Origin: Acinetobacter kyonggiensis
GTDB lineage: Bacteria; Pseudomonadota; Gammaproteobacteria; Pseudomonadales; Moraxellaceae
Length of the DNA stretch: 64,000 nt
NCBI RefSeq assembly: GCF_900107285.1
Contig: NZ_FNPK01000013.1
Span: forward strand, 27,967 to 91,966
Reading direction: 5' to 3'
In this document: in pieces, positions 28,641-37,155 of the stretch
Numbering within the stretch: position 1 is the first letter of the stretch
Layout: the number at the start of each line of letters is the position of its first letter
Made by a program: the position numbers and the translations under genes
Notes under the pieces: generated by a model
What the model was told of the DNA's origin: nothing
The model's input: only the letters and a program-made list of their open reading frames with translations
Databases searched by the model: none

Positions 28641-29819
28641 ATGATAAAAATACTGTCAATCTTATTTATAAGTTTAGTTTGTTCAATGACAAGTTTAGCA
28701 GGGCAGCCAAAACTTGTTCCTCATGCAGTAAACTTGAAAAACGGGACGCATTTTTCTTTAAATCTCCCGCCAAATTACGAAATCATTCCAGCGGCAGAGG
28801 GCTTAAAGCGAGTTCGTTTTTTCGCCAAATCCCCCGAGGGCAGAATGTTTATCACGGATATGCACGATTTGACCGACAATAAAAAAGGCATCGTTTATAT
28901 TCTGGATGAATGGAATGCTGAAACGGGTCAATTCGGAAAAATCATTCCTTATATGACAGGCTTAAAGAATCCAAATTCAGTCCAGTTTTATACCGACTCT
29001 GAAGGACAAGATTGGTTATATTTAGCTGAAACCCACCAACTCACCCGACGAAAATTTACCCAAGGTGAAATTAAACCCACGAGTAAAGCCGAAGTTTTGG
29101 CTACCTTTCCTGATTACGGTTTAAGCTATAAATATGGTGGCTGGCATCTAACGCGGACGATCGAAGTCGGTGGAAACGGGAAAATTTATGTTTCAGTTGG
29201 ATCAAGTTGCAATGCTTGCACCGAGAAAGAAAAAGTTCGAGCGACCGTTTTAGAAATGAATCCTGACGGTTCGGAACAAAAGATTTTCGCCAAAGGCTTG
29301 CGCAATGCAGTCGGTTTGAAATGGATCGGTAAATTTTTATTTGCCACCAATCAAGGCGTTGATCATTTGGGTCATAATCAACCGAATGAAACTTTTTATG
29401 CACTGAAACGTGATGCAGATTATGGTTGGGCTTCGTGTTATTCGTCGAATGGTAAAATTTTTGCAGATCCAAAATTCAAACGTCCGTCAGGTTGTAAAAA
29501 TGTGTTGCCTCCCTATGCCTATTTCCCTGCGCATTCATCGGCGCTTGGCTTTGATTATTTTGATCAGACAAGTACTGATGACATGATCAAAAATTCTTTT
29601 TTAGTTGCTTTGCATGGTTCAACTGATGCATCGATTGGTCATGGGTACAAAATTGTGATTATGCGTAAAGGACAAAAACTACAGACATTTATGGATGGAT
29701 TTTTAGTGGGTAAAACTGTGTATGGCCGCCCTTGTGATATCTATCGAATTGATGATCAATCATTCTATTTTTCAGATGATCAGGGAGGGGTGGTTTATTA
29801 TGTAAAGAGGAAAGATTAG
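28641..29819 (+). CDS. Exported PQQ-dependent sugar dehydrogenase family protein (sorbosone/glucose dehydrogenase-like)
   Basis: A 392-residue six-bladed propeller of the GSDH family (soluble quinoprotein glucose/L-sorbosone dehydrogenases). It has a signal peptide (MIKILSILFISLVCSMTSLAG). Family features include RMFITDMHDL, GGWHLTRTIEVGGNGKIYVS, SSCNAC, KGLRNAVGLKW, DYGWASCYSS and FPAHSSALGFDYF. It is not the classic Acinetobacter soluble GdhB, which is longer; the substrate is unknown. It is periplasmic, so with gcd it would draw on the same PQQ cofactor. A hairpin terminator follows it. Confidence 0.83.
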   Translation: MIKILSILFISLVCSMTSLAGQPKLVPHAVNLKNGTHFSLNLPPNYEIIPAAEGLKRVRFFAKSPEGRMFITDMHDLTDNKKGIVYILDEWNAETGQFGKIIPYMTGLKNPNSVQFYTDSEGQDWLYLAETHQLTRRKFTQGEIKPTSKAEVLATFPDYGLSYKYGGWHLTRTIEVGGNGKIYVSVGSSCNACTEKEKVRATVLEMNPDGSEQKIFAKGLRNAVGLKWIGKFLFATNQGVDHLGHNQPNETFYALKRDADYGWASCYSSNGKIFADPKFKRPSGCKNVLPPYAYFPAHSSALGFDYFDQTSTDDMIKNSFLVALHGSTDASIGHGYKIVIMRKGQKLQTFMDGFLVGKTVYGRPCDIYRIDDQSFYFSDDQGGVVYYVKRKD

Positions 29820-29820
29820 T

Positions 29821-29858
29821 CTTATTCCTATCATTTCAACTATAGGAATAAGTTGTTT
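29821..29858 (+). terminator. Terminator after the sorbosone dehydrogenase-like gene
   Basis: CTTATTCCTAT and ATAGGAATAAG form a perfect 11-bp stem with a 10-nt loop, followed by TTGTTT. Confidence 0.65.
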
Positions 29859-29932
29859 CAGGAATGTTTTTGAATGTTTATATGCTTTCAGATAGACTAA
29901 ATTTATATTTCTAAAGATGTTAAGGCAACACT

Positions 29933-31339
29933 ATGCTTGAAAGCATTTGGATCGAAAATTTTAAAAGCTATAAAACTGGTCAAACATTACCTTTAGCACC
30001 GATCACTTTAATGATTGGCGCAAATGCTTCTGGTAAGTCAAATGCGATTGAAGCTTTTCGCTTTTTAAGTTGGTTTGCTGGCGGTGAAAAGCTTTCTACG
30101 ATTCAAAATAGAATAAATGATTCAGAAAAAATATTTCGTGGAGAGATAAGGGATTTATTTTGTAAGGATGAGGATATATTTGGTTTAGGCGCTTCACTTT
30201 CAAAAAATTTGATTGCTAATTTTGAAAATTGGAATTTTTCTATAGAATTAAATAACTTTGAAAATTTAAAAGTGAAAAGTGAGGAACTTATTTTAAGAAA
30301 TAATCAAGAAAAGTTCTTTGAGATTAGTGAAAATAGTAATGCTTTTAAGCCTTTATTTAGTTCAAATCCTGCGACTTTGATTGCTAATGAATTTATTTCT
30401 CAAAACAAACTTTTTATTCCAAAATTTCAAAGAAATGGAATCTTAATAGATGAGTTATCATCTAATGTAGATAGTGATAGTTCAGTATTAAAAATTGTTG
30501 ATAATATAGTTGATGAGCAACTCAAACCTTATTTAGAAGATAAAGATAATATCAATCATTCTGATGCACTTATGCTAAATATTGACTTTTTATTAATGAG
30601 AGGCATTTTTTCTGTTTTTGTTTCTTTTTATGACTTTATACCATCAGAAATGCGTAAGGAAAGTGCTATTAGTAGTCGATTACGTCAAAATGGTCAAAAC
30701 TTATCTGGGGTTTTATATAAGTTATGGGAAAATAAAGAAATTGACTATAAAGCTGATATTTTAAAATTTATTAGTAGCTTACCTGAGCAAGATTTTAAAG
30801 GGTTAAAATTTTATAAAGATCATCGTGATCGTATTGAATTGGCATTAATTGAAAATTTTGGTGGTAAAGAACAAGAGTGGAGCATTGAATTACTTTCGGA
30901 TGGAACATTACGCATTTTAGGTATTGCAGCTGCAATATTATCTGCCCCAAATGGTTCAACGATAGTTATTGAAGAAATTGACAATGGAATACATCCGTCG
31001 AGAGCAAAATATTTATTAGAAACAATGTTTTATTTTGCGGAAAAGAAAAAATTAAGATTATTATTGTCCACTCATAATCCTGCATTAATGGATGCTTTGC
31101 CAGATAAAGCTTTGGGTGATGTTGTATTTGCTTATCGTGACCCTAAAGAAGGTGATAGTAGGTTAGTTCGGCTATCAGATTTAGATGATTATGTCGGCTT
31201 AGTCTCACAAGGGCCTTTAGGTGAATTAGTCACTCAAGGAATTGTCGACCGTTTTGTAAAAAATCCAATTTCAAAAGAAGATAAAAGGCAAAAAGCACTT
31301 TCTTGGTTAAATGAAATGCGTGGAGCATCAAATGAGTAG
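29933..31339 (+). CDS. AAA family ATPase (OLD/RecF-like), first gene of an ATPase-PIN pair
   Basis: A 468-residue ABC-type/SMC-like ATPase. MLESIWIENFKSYKTGQTL begins the RecF/OLD-like N-terminus, with Walker A GANASGKSN at residues 29-37. A Walker B region STIVIEEIDNGIHPSRAKYL lies near 342-360, and LLLSTHNPALMDALPD carries the switch His near 381. The middle (about 80-300) is AT-rich, variable and contains no obvious nuclease domain. Base composition is visibly more AT-rich than the flanking metabolic genes. It overlaps the PIN gene by 8 bases. By analogy with two-gene ATPase/effector immune systems it may sense phage and control the nuclease; this is inference. Confidence 0.85.
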   Translation: MLESIWIENFKSYKTGQTLPLAPITLMIGANASGKSNAIEAFRFLSWFAGGEKLSTIQNRINDSEKIFRGEIRDLFCKDEDIFGLGASLSKNLIANFENWNFSIELNNFENLKVKSEELILRNNQEKFFEISENSNAFKPLFSSNPATLIANEFISQNKLFIPKFQRNGILIDELSSNVDSDSSVLKIVDNIVDEQLKPYLEDKDNINHSDALMLNIDFLLMRGIFSVFVSFYDFIPSEMRKESAISSRLRQNGQNLSGVLYKLWENKEIDYKADILKFISSLPEQDFKGLKFYKDHRDRIELALIENFGGKEQEWSIELLSDGTLRILGIAAAILSAPNGSTIVIEEIDNGIHPSRAKYLLETMFYFAEKKKLRLLLSTHNPALMDALPDKALGDVVFAYRDPKEGDSRLVRLSDLDDYVGLVSQGPLGELVTQGIVDRFVKNPISKEDKRQKALSWLNEMRGASNE

Positions 31340-31817
31340 TATTTGTTTGATTGATACGAGCATTCTTTTAAATATTTTAGATGTACCAAATAGGAATAAT
31401 GAACGAGAAGAAATCTGGGAAAAGTTTTACGAATATATTGATTTAGACTGTAGTTTTATTATTCCGATGGCTGTTGTGATTGAAACAGGAAATCATATTG
31501 CTCAAAATGGTGATGGAAATACTCGACGTGAAGTTGCTGAAAGATTTGTTGAAACGTTAGAAAAAACATTTACTGGCGAAGCTCCATTTCGCATAGCGGA
31601 TTGGGATACTCAAGAAAAAATTAGAGAATGGTTACATGAGTTTCCAGCACATGCTCAGCGTAATAAATCGCCTACAAGGACTAGCGAAGGAACTAGTTTT
31701 GGAGATTTAAGCATAATCAAAGAGTTCGAAAAAAGTTGCTCAAAGTTTTCAATGAGTGAAATTTTTATTTGGTCATTAGATGATGATTTAAAAGCATATC
31801 ATCAAAAACAATCTTAA
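31332..31817 (+). CDS. PIN-domain nuclease-like protein, second gene of an ATPase-PIN pair
   Basis: A 161-residue protein that starts within the last codons of the ATPase gene (ATG at 31332). The acidic residues expected of a PIN ribonuclease are present: Asp8 in CLIDTSILLNIL, Glu51 in VVIETGNHI, Asp125 in SFGDLSIIKEF, and Asp150-152 in WSLDDDL. PIN domains cleave RNA with Mg2+ at four acidic residues. Tight overlap with the ATPase gene suggests one complex. No antitoxin-sized gene is adjacent, so the ATPase may be its regulator. The family call rests on motif spacing only. Confidence 0.7.
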   Translation: MSSICLIDTSILLNILDVPNRNNEREEIWEKFYEYIDLDCSFIIPMAVVIETGNHIAQNGDGNTRREVAERFVETLEKTFTGEAPFRIADWDTQEKIREWLHEFPAHAQRNKSPTRTSEGTSFGDLSIIKEFEKSCSKFSMSEIFIWSLDDDLKAYHQKQS

Positions 31818-31821
31818 AAAC

Positions 31822-31843
31822 TAGCCCTCAAAATTGAGGGCTA
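31822..31843. terminator. Convergent terminator between the PIN gene and ygfZ
   Basis: TAGCCCTCAA, AA, TTGAGGGCTA is a perfect 10-bp stem. On the minus strand it is followed by GTTTTT, so it serves ygfZ best. Confidence 0.7.
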
Positions 31844-31855
31844 ACTTGAAAAATA

Positions 31856-32578
31856 TTACTGCGGACGAGCCACATCACCATTTAAACTTTCAGGTAAAGC
31901 TAAAATGGTTAAGCCCAGTTCTTCAAGTGCGGCAGGTTTTGCCACAACCAATGCTTTGTAACCACCATCAATGGCAATACTGTTGACGATTTGGATATCC
32001 TTATTCAATTGAGTTGCAGGGGCAGGAACATCACCTGTACCTTGAACAAGGTGCAACCAACTTTTTGGTTTTGCCTTAAACCAAAGACGCGCAATAATTT
32101 CCTGACCAATATAGCAGCCCTTGTCATAATGCACGCCTTCACGCTGATGCAATCGCAATTCTTGCGGTTGAAACAGTTCCGCAGTGGTTGCCGAAATCCA
32201 AGCTTGACCTGCTTCAATCGCTTGCAGTTGCCATACATTAACATCTGTTTCAGTCGGGCTAAAATCAGTGCTGTCATCATTTAAAGTGGGGAAAACCTGT
32301 GCCGCTTGTTCCAATTTCATCTTAGAAAATGCACCAAATTTTTTAATATGTTTGGCAAATTCTTCACTTTGATCTTGTGTTGTGACAATTTCAAAACTTT
32401 CAGGATTAAGCTTTGTTAACCATAAACCAAACTGAATCCGACCTTTTAAACTACAGATCGCGGTATAGCGCGTCACGTTCTCAGCCAAAGCTGCAACGTT
32501 GAGAGTGACTTGTCCTTGCAGGAATTTTTGTGCATCCACACCGTTTAGTGTGAATGAGGAAAAAGCTAAATTGCTCAT
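31856..32578 (-). CDS. ygfZ: Folate-binding protein YgfZ
   Basis: A 240-residue member of the GcvT-like YgfZ family, which uses tetrahydrofolate in assembly or repair of certain Fe-S enzymes such as MiaB. The diagnostic motif KGCYIGQEIIAR, with its conserved Cys, is present near residue 155. The protein is shorter than E. coli YgfZ (326) but similar to other short members. It is divergent from acnD, itself a 4Fe-4S enzyme, which is an interesting but unproved association. Confidence 0.88.
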   Translation of the reverse strand: MSNLAFSSFTLNGVDAQKFLQGQVTLNVAALAENVTRYTAICSLKGRIQFGLWLTKLNPESFEIVTTQDQSEEFAKHIKKFGAFSKMKLEQAAQVFPTLNDDSTDFSPTETDVNVWQLQAIEAGQAWISATTAELFQPQELRLHQREGVHYDKGCYIGQEIIARLWFKAKPKSWLHLVQGTGDVPAPATQLNKDIQIVNSIAIDGGYKALVVAKPAALEELGLTILALPESLNGDVARPQ

Positions 32579-32839
32579 TTATCGCTCACCAATACTGAAT
32601 CTAATACTAAAGAATTAGCCTGATTTTCCACTATTTTGCAGAAAAAAGCACATTTAGAGTAAATATTAAAAAATATATGTAACCAAGTATTTCAAAAACC
32701 CCTGTTTTTATATCTAACTATATGAAATATATACGATTTGGGAAATGGCTTTTTGAAAGCGTACAATGCCTACGAACCGATTGTGACTAGTCATCAAAAA
32801 AACATGCAGTAAAAAAATGAGTCAAGAGGCAAGTACGCT

Positions 32840-35446
32840 ATGAATAACAATTATCGTAAACCACTGAGTGGAACCCAGCTCGAATATTTTGATGTACGCC
32901 AAGCCGTAGAAGATATTCAGCCAGGCGCATATGCAAAACTCCCATATACCTCAAAAGTACTTGCAGAGCAGCTCGTACGCCGTTGTGACCCTGCTATTTT
33001 AGAACAATCTTTAAAAGAACTGATTGAGCGTCGTCAAGAGCATGATTTTCCTTGGTATCCTGCACGTGTAGTCTGCCATGACATCCTTGGACAAACAGCA
33101 TTGGTTGACCTTGCAGGTCTGCGTGATGCGATTGCCGACCAAGGCGGCGACCCGTCTAAAGTCAATCCTGTTGTACCGACCCAGCTCATTGTCGATCACT
33201 CATTGGCTGTAGAATTTGGCGGTTTTGACCCAGATGCTTTTGAGAAAAATCGTGCCATTGAAGACCGTCGTAATGAAGACCGTTTCCACTTCATTGAATG
33301 GACTAAAACAGCATTTGAAAATGTCGATGTGATTCCTGCGGGTAACGGCATCATGCATCAAATTAATTTAGAAAAAATGTCGCCAGTGATTCAAAACCGT
33401 GGTGGCGTGGCTTATCCAGATACGTGTGTGGGCACAGACTCGCATACCCCACATACCGATGCACTCGGTGTAATTTCAATTGGTGTCGGTGGTTTAGAAG
33501 CTGAAAATGTGATGTTGGGCCGTGCATCGTGGATGCGTCTACCCGACATTATTGGTGTGGAACTGGTTGGTCAGCGTCAAGCCGGCATTACCGCAACAGA
33601 CATCGTTTTAGCATTGACTGAATTCTTGCGTAAAGAACGTGTAGTCGGTGCGTACCTTGAGTTCTTTGGTGAAGGTGCGGACAGCATGTCGGTGGGAGAT
33701 CGTGCGACCATCTCCAACATGACGCCTGAATATGGCGCGACTGCGGCAATGTTCTACATCGACCAAAACACCATTGATTATTTGACTTTAACGGGTCGTG
33801 AAGCGGATCAAATTAAACTGGTTGAAACCTATGCCAAAGAAATGGGTCTTTGGGCATCGGAGATGAAACAAGCAGAATATCCGCGTGTGCTGCATTTTGA
33901 CTTGTCTACTGTGACTCGTAATATTGCAGGGCCATCGAATCCACATGCACGTGTATCAACCAGCGACTTAAAAGCCAAAGGCATTGCAGGTGTGGTTGAG
34001 CACCGTACCGATGGTTTAATGCCTGATGGTGCAGTGATTATTGCTGCGATTACCTCATGTACCAATACCTCAAACCCACGTAATACTGTTGCGGCAGGTT
34101 TACTGGCACGTAAAGCCAATGAATTGGGTCTAACGCGTAAACCTTGGGTGAAATCCTCTTTTGCACCAGGTTCTAAAGCTGCGGCTTTGTATTTGGAAGA
34201 AGCAGGGGTATTACACGATTTAGAAAAATTGGGTTTTGGTATTGTAGCCTATGCATGTACCACATGTAACGGTATGTCTGGTGCGCTAGATCCAAAAATT
34301 CAACAAGAAATTATTGATCGTGATTTATATGCAACTGCGGTGCTTTCGGGCAACCGTAACTTTGATGGTCGTATCCATCCTTATGCAAAACAAGCATTCT
34401 TAGCGTCTCCGCCATTAGTCGTTGCTTATGCCATTGCAGGCACCATTCGTTTTGACATCGAAACTGATTCACTCGGTAACGATAAAGATGGCAACCCAAT
34501 TTACCTCAAAGACATTTGGCCATCGGACGAAGAAATTGATGCTTTGGTGAAAGTCGCTGTGAAGCCTGAACAGTTCCGTAAAATCTATATTCCGATGTTT
34601 GATTTGGGTGTCAATGAAAAAGCGGCAAGTCCACTGTATGACTGGCGTCCGCAAAGTACTTATATTCGTCGTCCGCCATATTGGGAAGGGGCTTTGGCTG
34701 CACCGCGGACTTTAGCCAATATGCGTCCACTGGCAATTTTAGGTGACAACATCACCACCGATCATTTATCACCATCGAATGCGATTGTATTGGACAGTGC
34801 TTCGGGTGAATATTTGGCAAAAATGGGTGTGCCTGAGGAAGACTTTAACTCCTATGCAACACACCGTGGTGACCACTTAACCACACAACGTGCGACGTTT
34901 GCTAATCCGAAATTGTTCAATGAAATGGTTCTTCGTTCAGATGGTACGGTGAAACAAGGTTCTAAAGCACGTGTAGAGCCTGAAGGCGAAGTCATGCGCA
35001 TGTGGGAAGCGATAGAAGTTTACATGAACCGTAAGCAACCTCTGATTATTATTGCGGGTAAAGACTATGGTCAGGGTTCAAGCCGTGACTGGGCTGCTAA
35101 AGGTGTGCGTTTGGCAGGTGTGGAAGCGATTGTGGCCGAAGGTTTTGAACGTATTCACCGTACCAATTTGGTCGGTATGGGCGTATTACCGCTTGAGTTT
35201 AAAGCAGGTGTAGACCGTAAAACTTTAAAGCTAGATGGTACTGAGCTGTATAGCGTGATTGGTAACATTGCACCACGTTCTGACCTGACTTTGGTGATTG
35301 AGCGTGCCACTGAAGATGGACGTGATGAAATTGTAGAAGTGGCTGTGACCTGCCGTTTAGACACCGAAGAAGAAGTGCATGTGTATGAAGCGGGTGGTGT
35401 ATTGCAGCGCTTTGCACAGGATTTTTTAGAAGGGAATGTGGCGTAA
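32840..35446 (+). CDS. acnD: Fe/S-dependent 2-methylisocitrate dehydratase
   Basis: An 868-residue aconitase-family enzyme. The length and N-terminus (MNNNYRKPLSGTQLEYFDVRQAV) fit AcnD of the methylcitrate cycle rather than AcnA (about 890-920). The 4Fe-4S ligands are in ITSCTNTSNP and in YACTTCNGMSG; the swivelling domain has KDYGQGSSRDWAAKG. It dehydrates 2-methylcitrate during propionate use. Usually it sits between prpC and prpF, but here neither prpBC nor prpF adjoins: ygfZ is upstream, and a TOPRIM/caspase-like pair is downstream. The start ATG at 32840 is preceded by AAGAGGCAAG. Confidence 0.86.
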   Translation: MNNNYRKPLSGTQLEYFDVRQAVEDIQPGAYAKLPYTSKVLAEQLVRRCDPAILEQSLKELIERRQEHDFPWYPARVVCHDILGQTALVDLAGLRDAIADQGGDPSKVNPVVPTQLIVDHSLAVEFGGFDPDAFEKNRAIEDRRNEDRFHFIEWTKTAFENVDVIPAGNGIMHQINLEKMSPVIQNRGGVAYPDTCVGTDSHTPHTDALGVISIGVGGLEAENVMLGRASWMRLPDIIGVELVGQRQAGITATDIVLALTEFLRKERVVGAYLEFFGEGADSMSVGDRATISNMTPEYGATAAMFYIDQNTIDYLTLTGREADQIKLVETYAKEMGLWASEMKQAEYPRVLHFDLSTVTRNIAGPSNPHARVSTSDLKAKGIAGVVEHRTDGLMPDGAVIIAAITSCTNTSNPRNTVAAGLLARKANELGLTRKPWVKSSFAPGSKAAALYLEEAGVLHDLEKLGFGIVAYACTTCNGMSGALDPKIQQEIIDRDLYATAVLSGNRNFDGRIHPYAKQAFLASPPLVVAYAIAGTIRFDIETDSLGNDKDGNPIYLKDIWPSDEEIDALVKVAVKPEQFRKIYIPMFDLGVNEKAASPLYDWRPQSTYIRRPPYWEGALAAPRTLANMRPLAILGDNITTDHLSPSNAIVLDSASGEYLAKMGVPEEDFNSYATHRGDHLTTQRATFANPKLFNEMVLRSDGTVKQGSKARVEPEGEVMRMWEAIEVYMNRKQPLIIIAGKDYGQGSSRDWAAKGVRLAGVEAIVAEGFERIHRTNLVGMGVLPLEFKAGVDRKTLKLDGTELYSVIGNIAPRSDLTLVIERATEDGRDEIVEVAVTCRLDTEEEVHVYEAGGVLQRFAQDFLEGNVA

Positions 35447-35466
35447 AATTTTTGGTCTAATCATGT

Positions 35467-35508
35467 CCCTCTCAAATTCTAAAGCTGTATAAGGAATGAG
35501 AGAGGGAG
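35467..35508 (+). terminator. Hairpin after acnD
   Basis: TCCCTCTCA(A)ATTC and GAATGAGAGGGA form a 12-13 bp stem with one bulge and an 18-nt loop, followed by GCTTCTTTCTT. Terminator-like but with a weak T tract. Confidence 0.5.
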
Positions 35509-35530
35509 CTTCTTTCTTAATGGAGGAAAT

Positions 35531-35575
35531 ATGCTAAGTATTAATAATATTGATAAAATTATTGTAAATGTTTAA
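35531..35575 (+). CDS. 14-codon mini-ORF with a strong ribosome-binding site
   Basis: ATGCTAAGTATT..., encoding MLSINNIDKIIVNV, is preceded by TGGAGGAAAT, the best Shine-Dalgarno in this area, and stops 37 bp before the TOPRIM gene. It may be a leader peptide or the stump of a larger gene (for instance an ATPase partner) lost by deletion. I cannot decide between these. Confidence 0.35.
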   Translation: MLSINNIDKIIVNV

Positions 35576-35612
35576 TATTTAATAAATAGTTCTTATTGGT
35601 GTTGGTAAGCAA

Positions 35613-36389
35613 ATGAAAGAGTTATTGATTCATGTAGAAGGAGAGGATGATAAGTGTATTCTTTCTAAGTTTTTTAGTGTGTTAGGAATAAATAATAATA
35701 TTGAATATTTTGTACATAATGGAAAAAATAATATTAGAAAGTATTTAAAAAATAGCTATAGAGTCCAAGAAAATGTCAGTCAATTTATATTAATAGATTC
35801 AGATGAGTATAATGTGCCAGATTCACAAGGTACAGCAAGAAAGCAATTAGGAGTTGAATCAGAAAGTATAAAAGTTTTTTGTGCAGTTCCTTGTATAGAG
35901 GCATGGTTATTTGCTGATATAAAAAACTTGATAAATAATGTTGAGGATTCTGAAAAAAAAGCTCAATTAGAAAGATTTCCATTGCCTGAAAGTATTCCTT
36001 ATCCGAAGCAAACATTTTTTAATTTATTTAATAATGGTAGGAGAAATAATAAGTCCTTTGATTTTGTTTTTAATTCAATTGATATAAATCAAGCTGTTTC
36101 AAGATCACCATCATTAAGAGTTTTTTTGAATTCTATTTTAGATGATTTAGATTTGGAAACATTTAAATATGAAAAAATTCTAAAAAACTCTATTCCACGA
36201 GATGTTTTTGCTACTTTATTGCAAGAATTACCTAAAGAAAAAATTGTTTGGAAAACATTAGATGGAAATACTTTTAATGCTTTAGAGCTTTCTAAGGAAA
36301 TAGAGAATGGTACGGATTTAGGTAAACAGTATATTTCTGATTTGTTAAGAATAGCTAGAGATATGCTTGCGAGAAAGGCTGAAAAGTGA
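35613..36389 (+). CDS. TOPRIM-like protein, first gene of a TOPRIM/caspase-like pair
   Basis: A 258-residue protein with a TOPRIM layout: Glu9 in LLIHVEGEDDKCIL, and Asp62/Asp64 in FILIDSDEYN, at the spacing of the E..DxD metal site. PCIEAWLFAD near residue 92 recalls the P.xEAWLLAD motif of DUF4276/DUF3226-type TOPRIM proteins found with defence ATPases. The rest is helical and unrecognised. The gene is very AT-rich with many AAT, ATA and TTA codons, unlike acnD. GTGA at its end overlaps the next start by 4 bases. A nuclease or ligand-sensing role is inferred from fold only. Confidence 0.65.
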   Translation: MKELLIHVEGEDDKCILSKFFSVLGINNNIEYFVHNGKNNIRKYLKNSYRVQENVSQFILIDSDEYNVPDSQGTARKQLGVESESIKVFCAVPCIEAWLFADIKNLINNVEDSEKKAQLERFPLPESIPYPKQTFFNLFNNGRRNNKSFDFVFNSIDINQAVSRSPSLRVFLNSILDDLDLETFKYEKILKNSIPRDVFATLLQELPKEKIVWKTLDGNTFNALELSKEIENGTDLGKQYISDLLRIARDMLARKAEK

Positions 36390-37036
36390 AAATTTTATTT
36401 GTAACATCGTATGATGAGCAAACTAGCGCAAATTTACTAATTGCAAATAATATTCTTGATGGTGATGAGGTGTTTATTTGTGAAAAACAAGCTAATAGGG
36501 AGTCTTTCTATTCTAGATTTCCTCATTTAAATAATGCTTATTTAATGATAATGTCGCATGGGGATAGTTGTCTAGTTCTTGATAATAATAAGGAAGTTAT
36601 AATTTCACTTGATGATTTTGATAAGTTTAGTAATACTAAGTTTTTTTTATGGGCATGTAATACTAGTAGAATATTAGGAGAAAAGATTTCCCAAAATAGT
36701 AATATTTGGTGGGGGTATAATTGTCCTATTACAGCACCAATTAATGATGAAAAATATAAAGATTTTTATATAAGGATATTTAGAATAATTAAATCTAGGT
36801 ATGTAGATGGTATAGATGAAAGCACTGTTCATCAAATTTTAAATGAGATAAAAAGTATATGTGACGAAATTAATCAACAATTAGATAATATGATTGAAAG
36901 TGGATTAGTAGAAATTCAAGACTCTATGTCTATTTATTCATGCTTTCGAAATATATGGGCAAACCTTGTGGTTTGGTTAAGCCCACAAAACAGCATCAAA
37001 CATTCAGAAGCCCCAGAAGGACTGTTAGATATTTAG
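36386..37036 (+). CDS. Small caspase/CHAT-like protein, second gene of a TOPRIM/caspase-like pair
   Basis: A 216-residue protein starting at GTG that overlaps the TOPRIM stop. The N-terminal ~120 residues alternate strands and helices (MKILFVTSYD; AYLMIMSHGDSCLVL; TKFFLWACNTSRILGEK; WWGYNCPITAP). His58 in MSHGD and Cys91 in ACNTS occupy the places of the catalytic His and Cys of clan CD peptidases (caspase, CHAT, gingipain). The C-terminal ~90 residues are helical and may be the partner-binding part. No signal peptide or membrane segment. Proteolytic activity is inferred. The base composition is strongly AT-rich, suggesting horizontal acquisition. Confidence 0.55.
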   Translation: MKILFVTSYDEQTSANLLIANNILDGDEVFICEKQANRESFYSRFPHLNNAYLMIMSHGDSCLVLDNNKEVIISLDDFDKFSNTKFFLWACNTSRILGEKISQNSNIWWGYNCPITAPINDEKYKDFYIRIFRIIKSRYVDGIDESTVHQILNEIKSICDEINQQLDNMIESGLVEIQDSMSIYSCFRNIWANLVVWLSPQNSIKHSEAPEGLLDI

Positions 37037-37091
37037 AATATGTAGATTCATTTTTTGCAAAAATGACACCATTTTTATTTGAAATAACTGA

Positions 37092-37119
37092 TAGACAAAG
37101 CTAAAAAAGTGTCTATACT
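37092..37119 (+). promoter_or_regulatory. Putative promoter of the zinc-ribbon gene
   Basis: TAGACA at 37092-37097, a 16-bp spacer and TATACT at 37114-37119. TAGACA and TGTCTA (37110-37115) also form an inverted repeat. Confidence 0.5.
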
Positions 37120-37155
37120 TTGTTCACCATTTCTAAAAACATATGGAGAACAAAA

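Noticed and set aside
29933..37036. Prophage or integrative element spanning both effector-like pairs
   Set aside because: No integrase, structural phage genes, tRNA attachment site or long flanking direct repeats; ygfZ and acnD between them are ordinary chromosomal genes.
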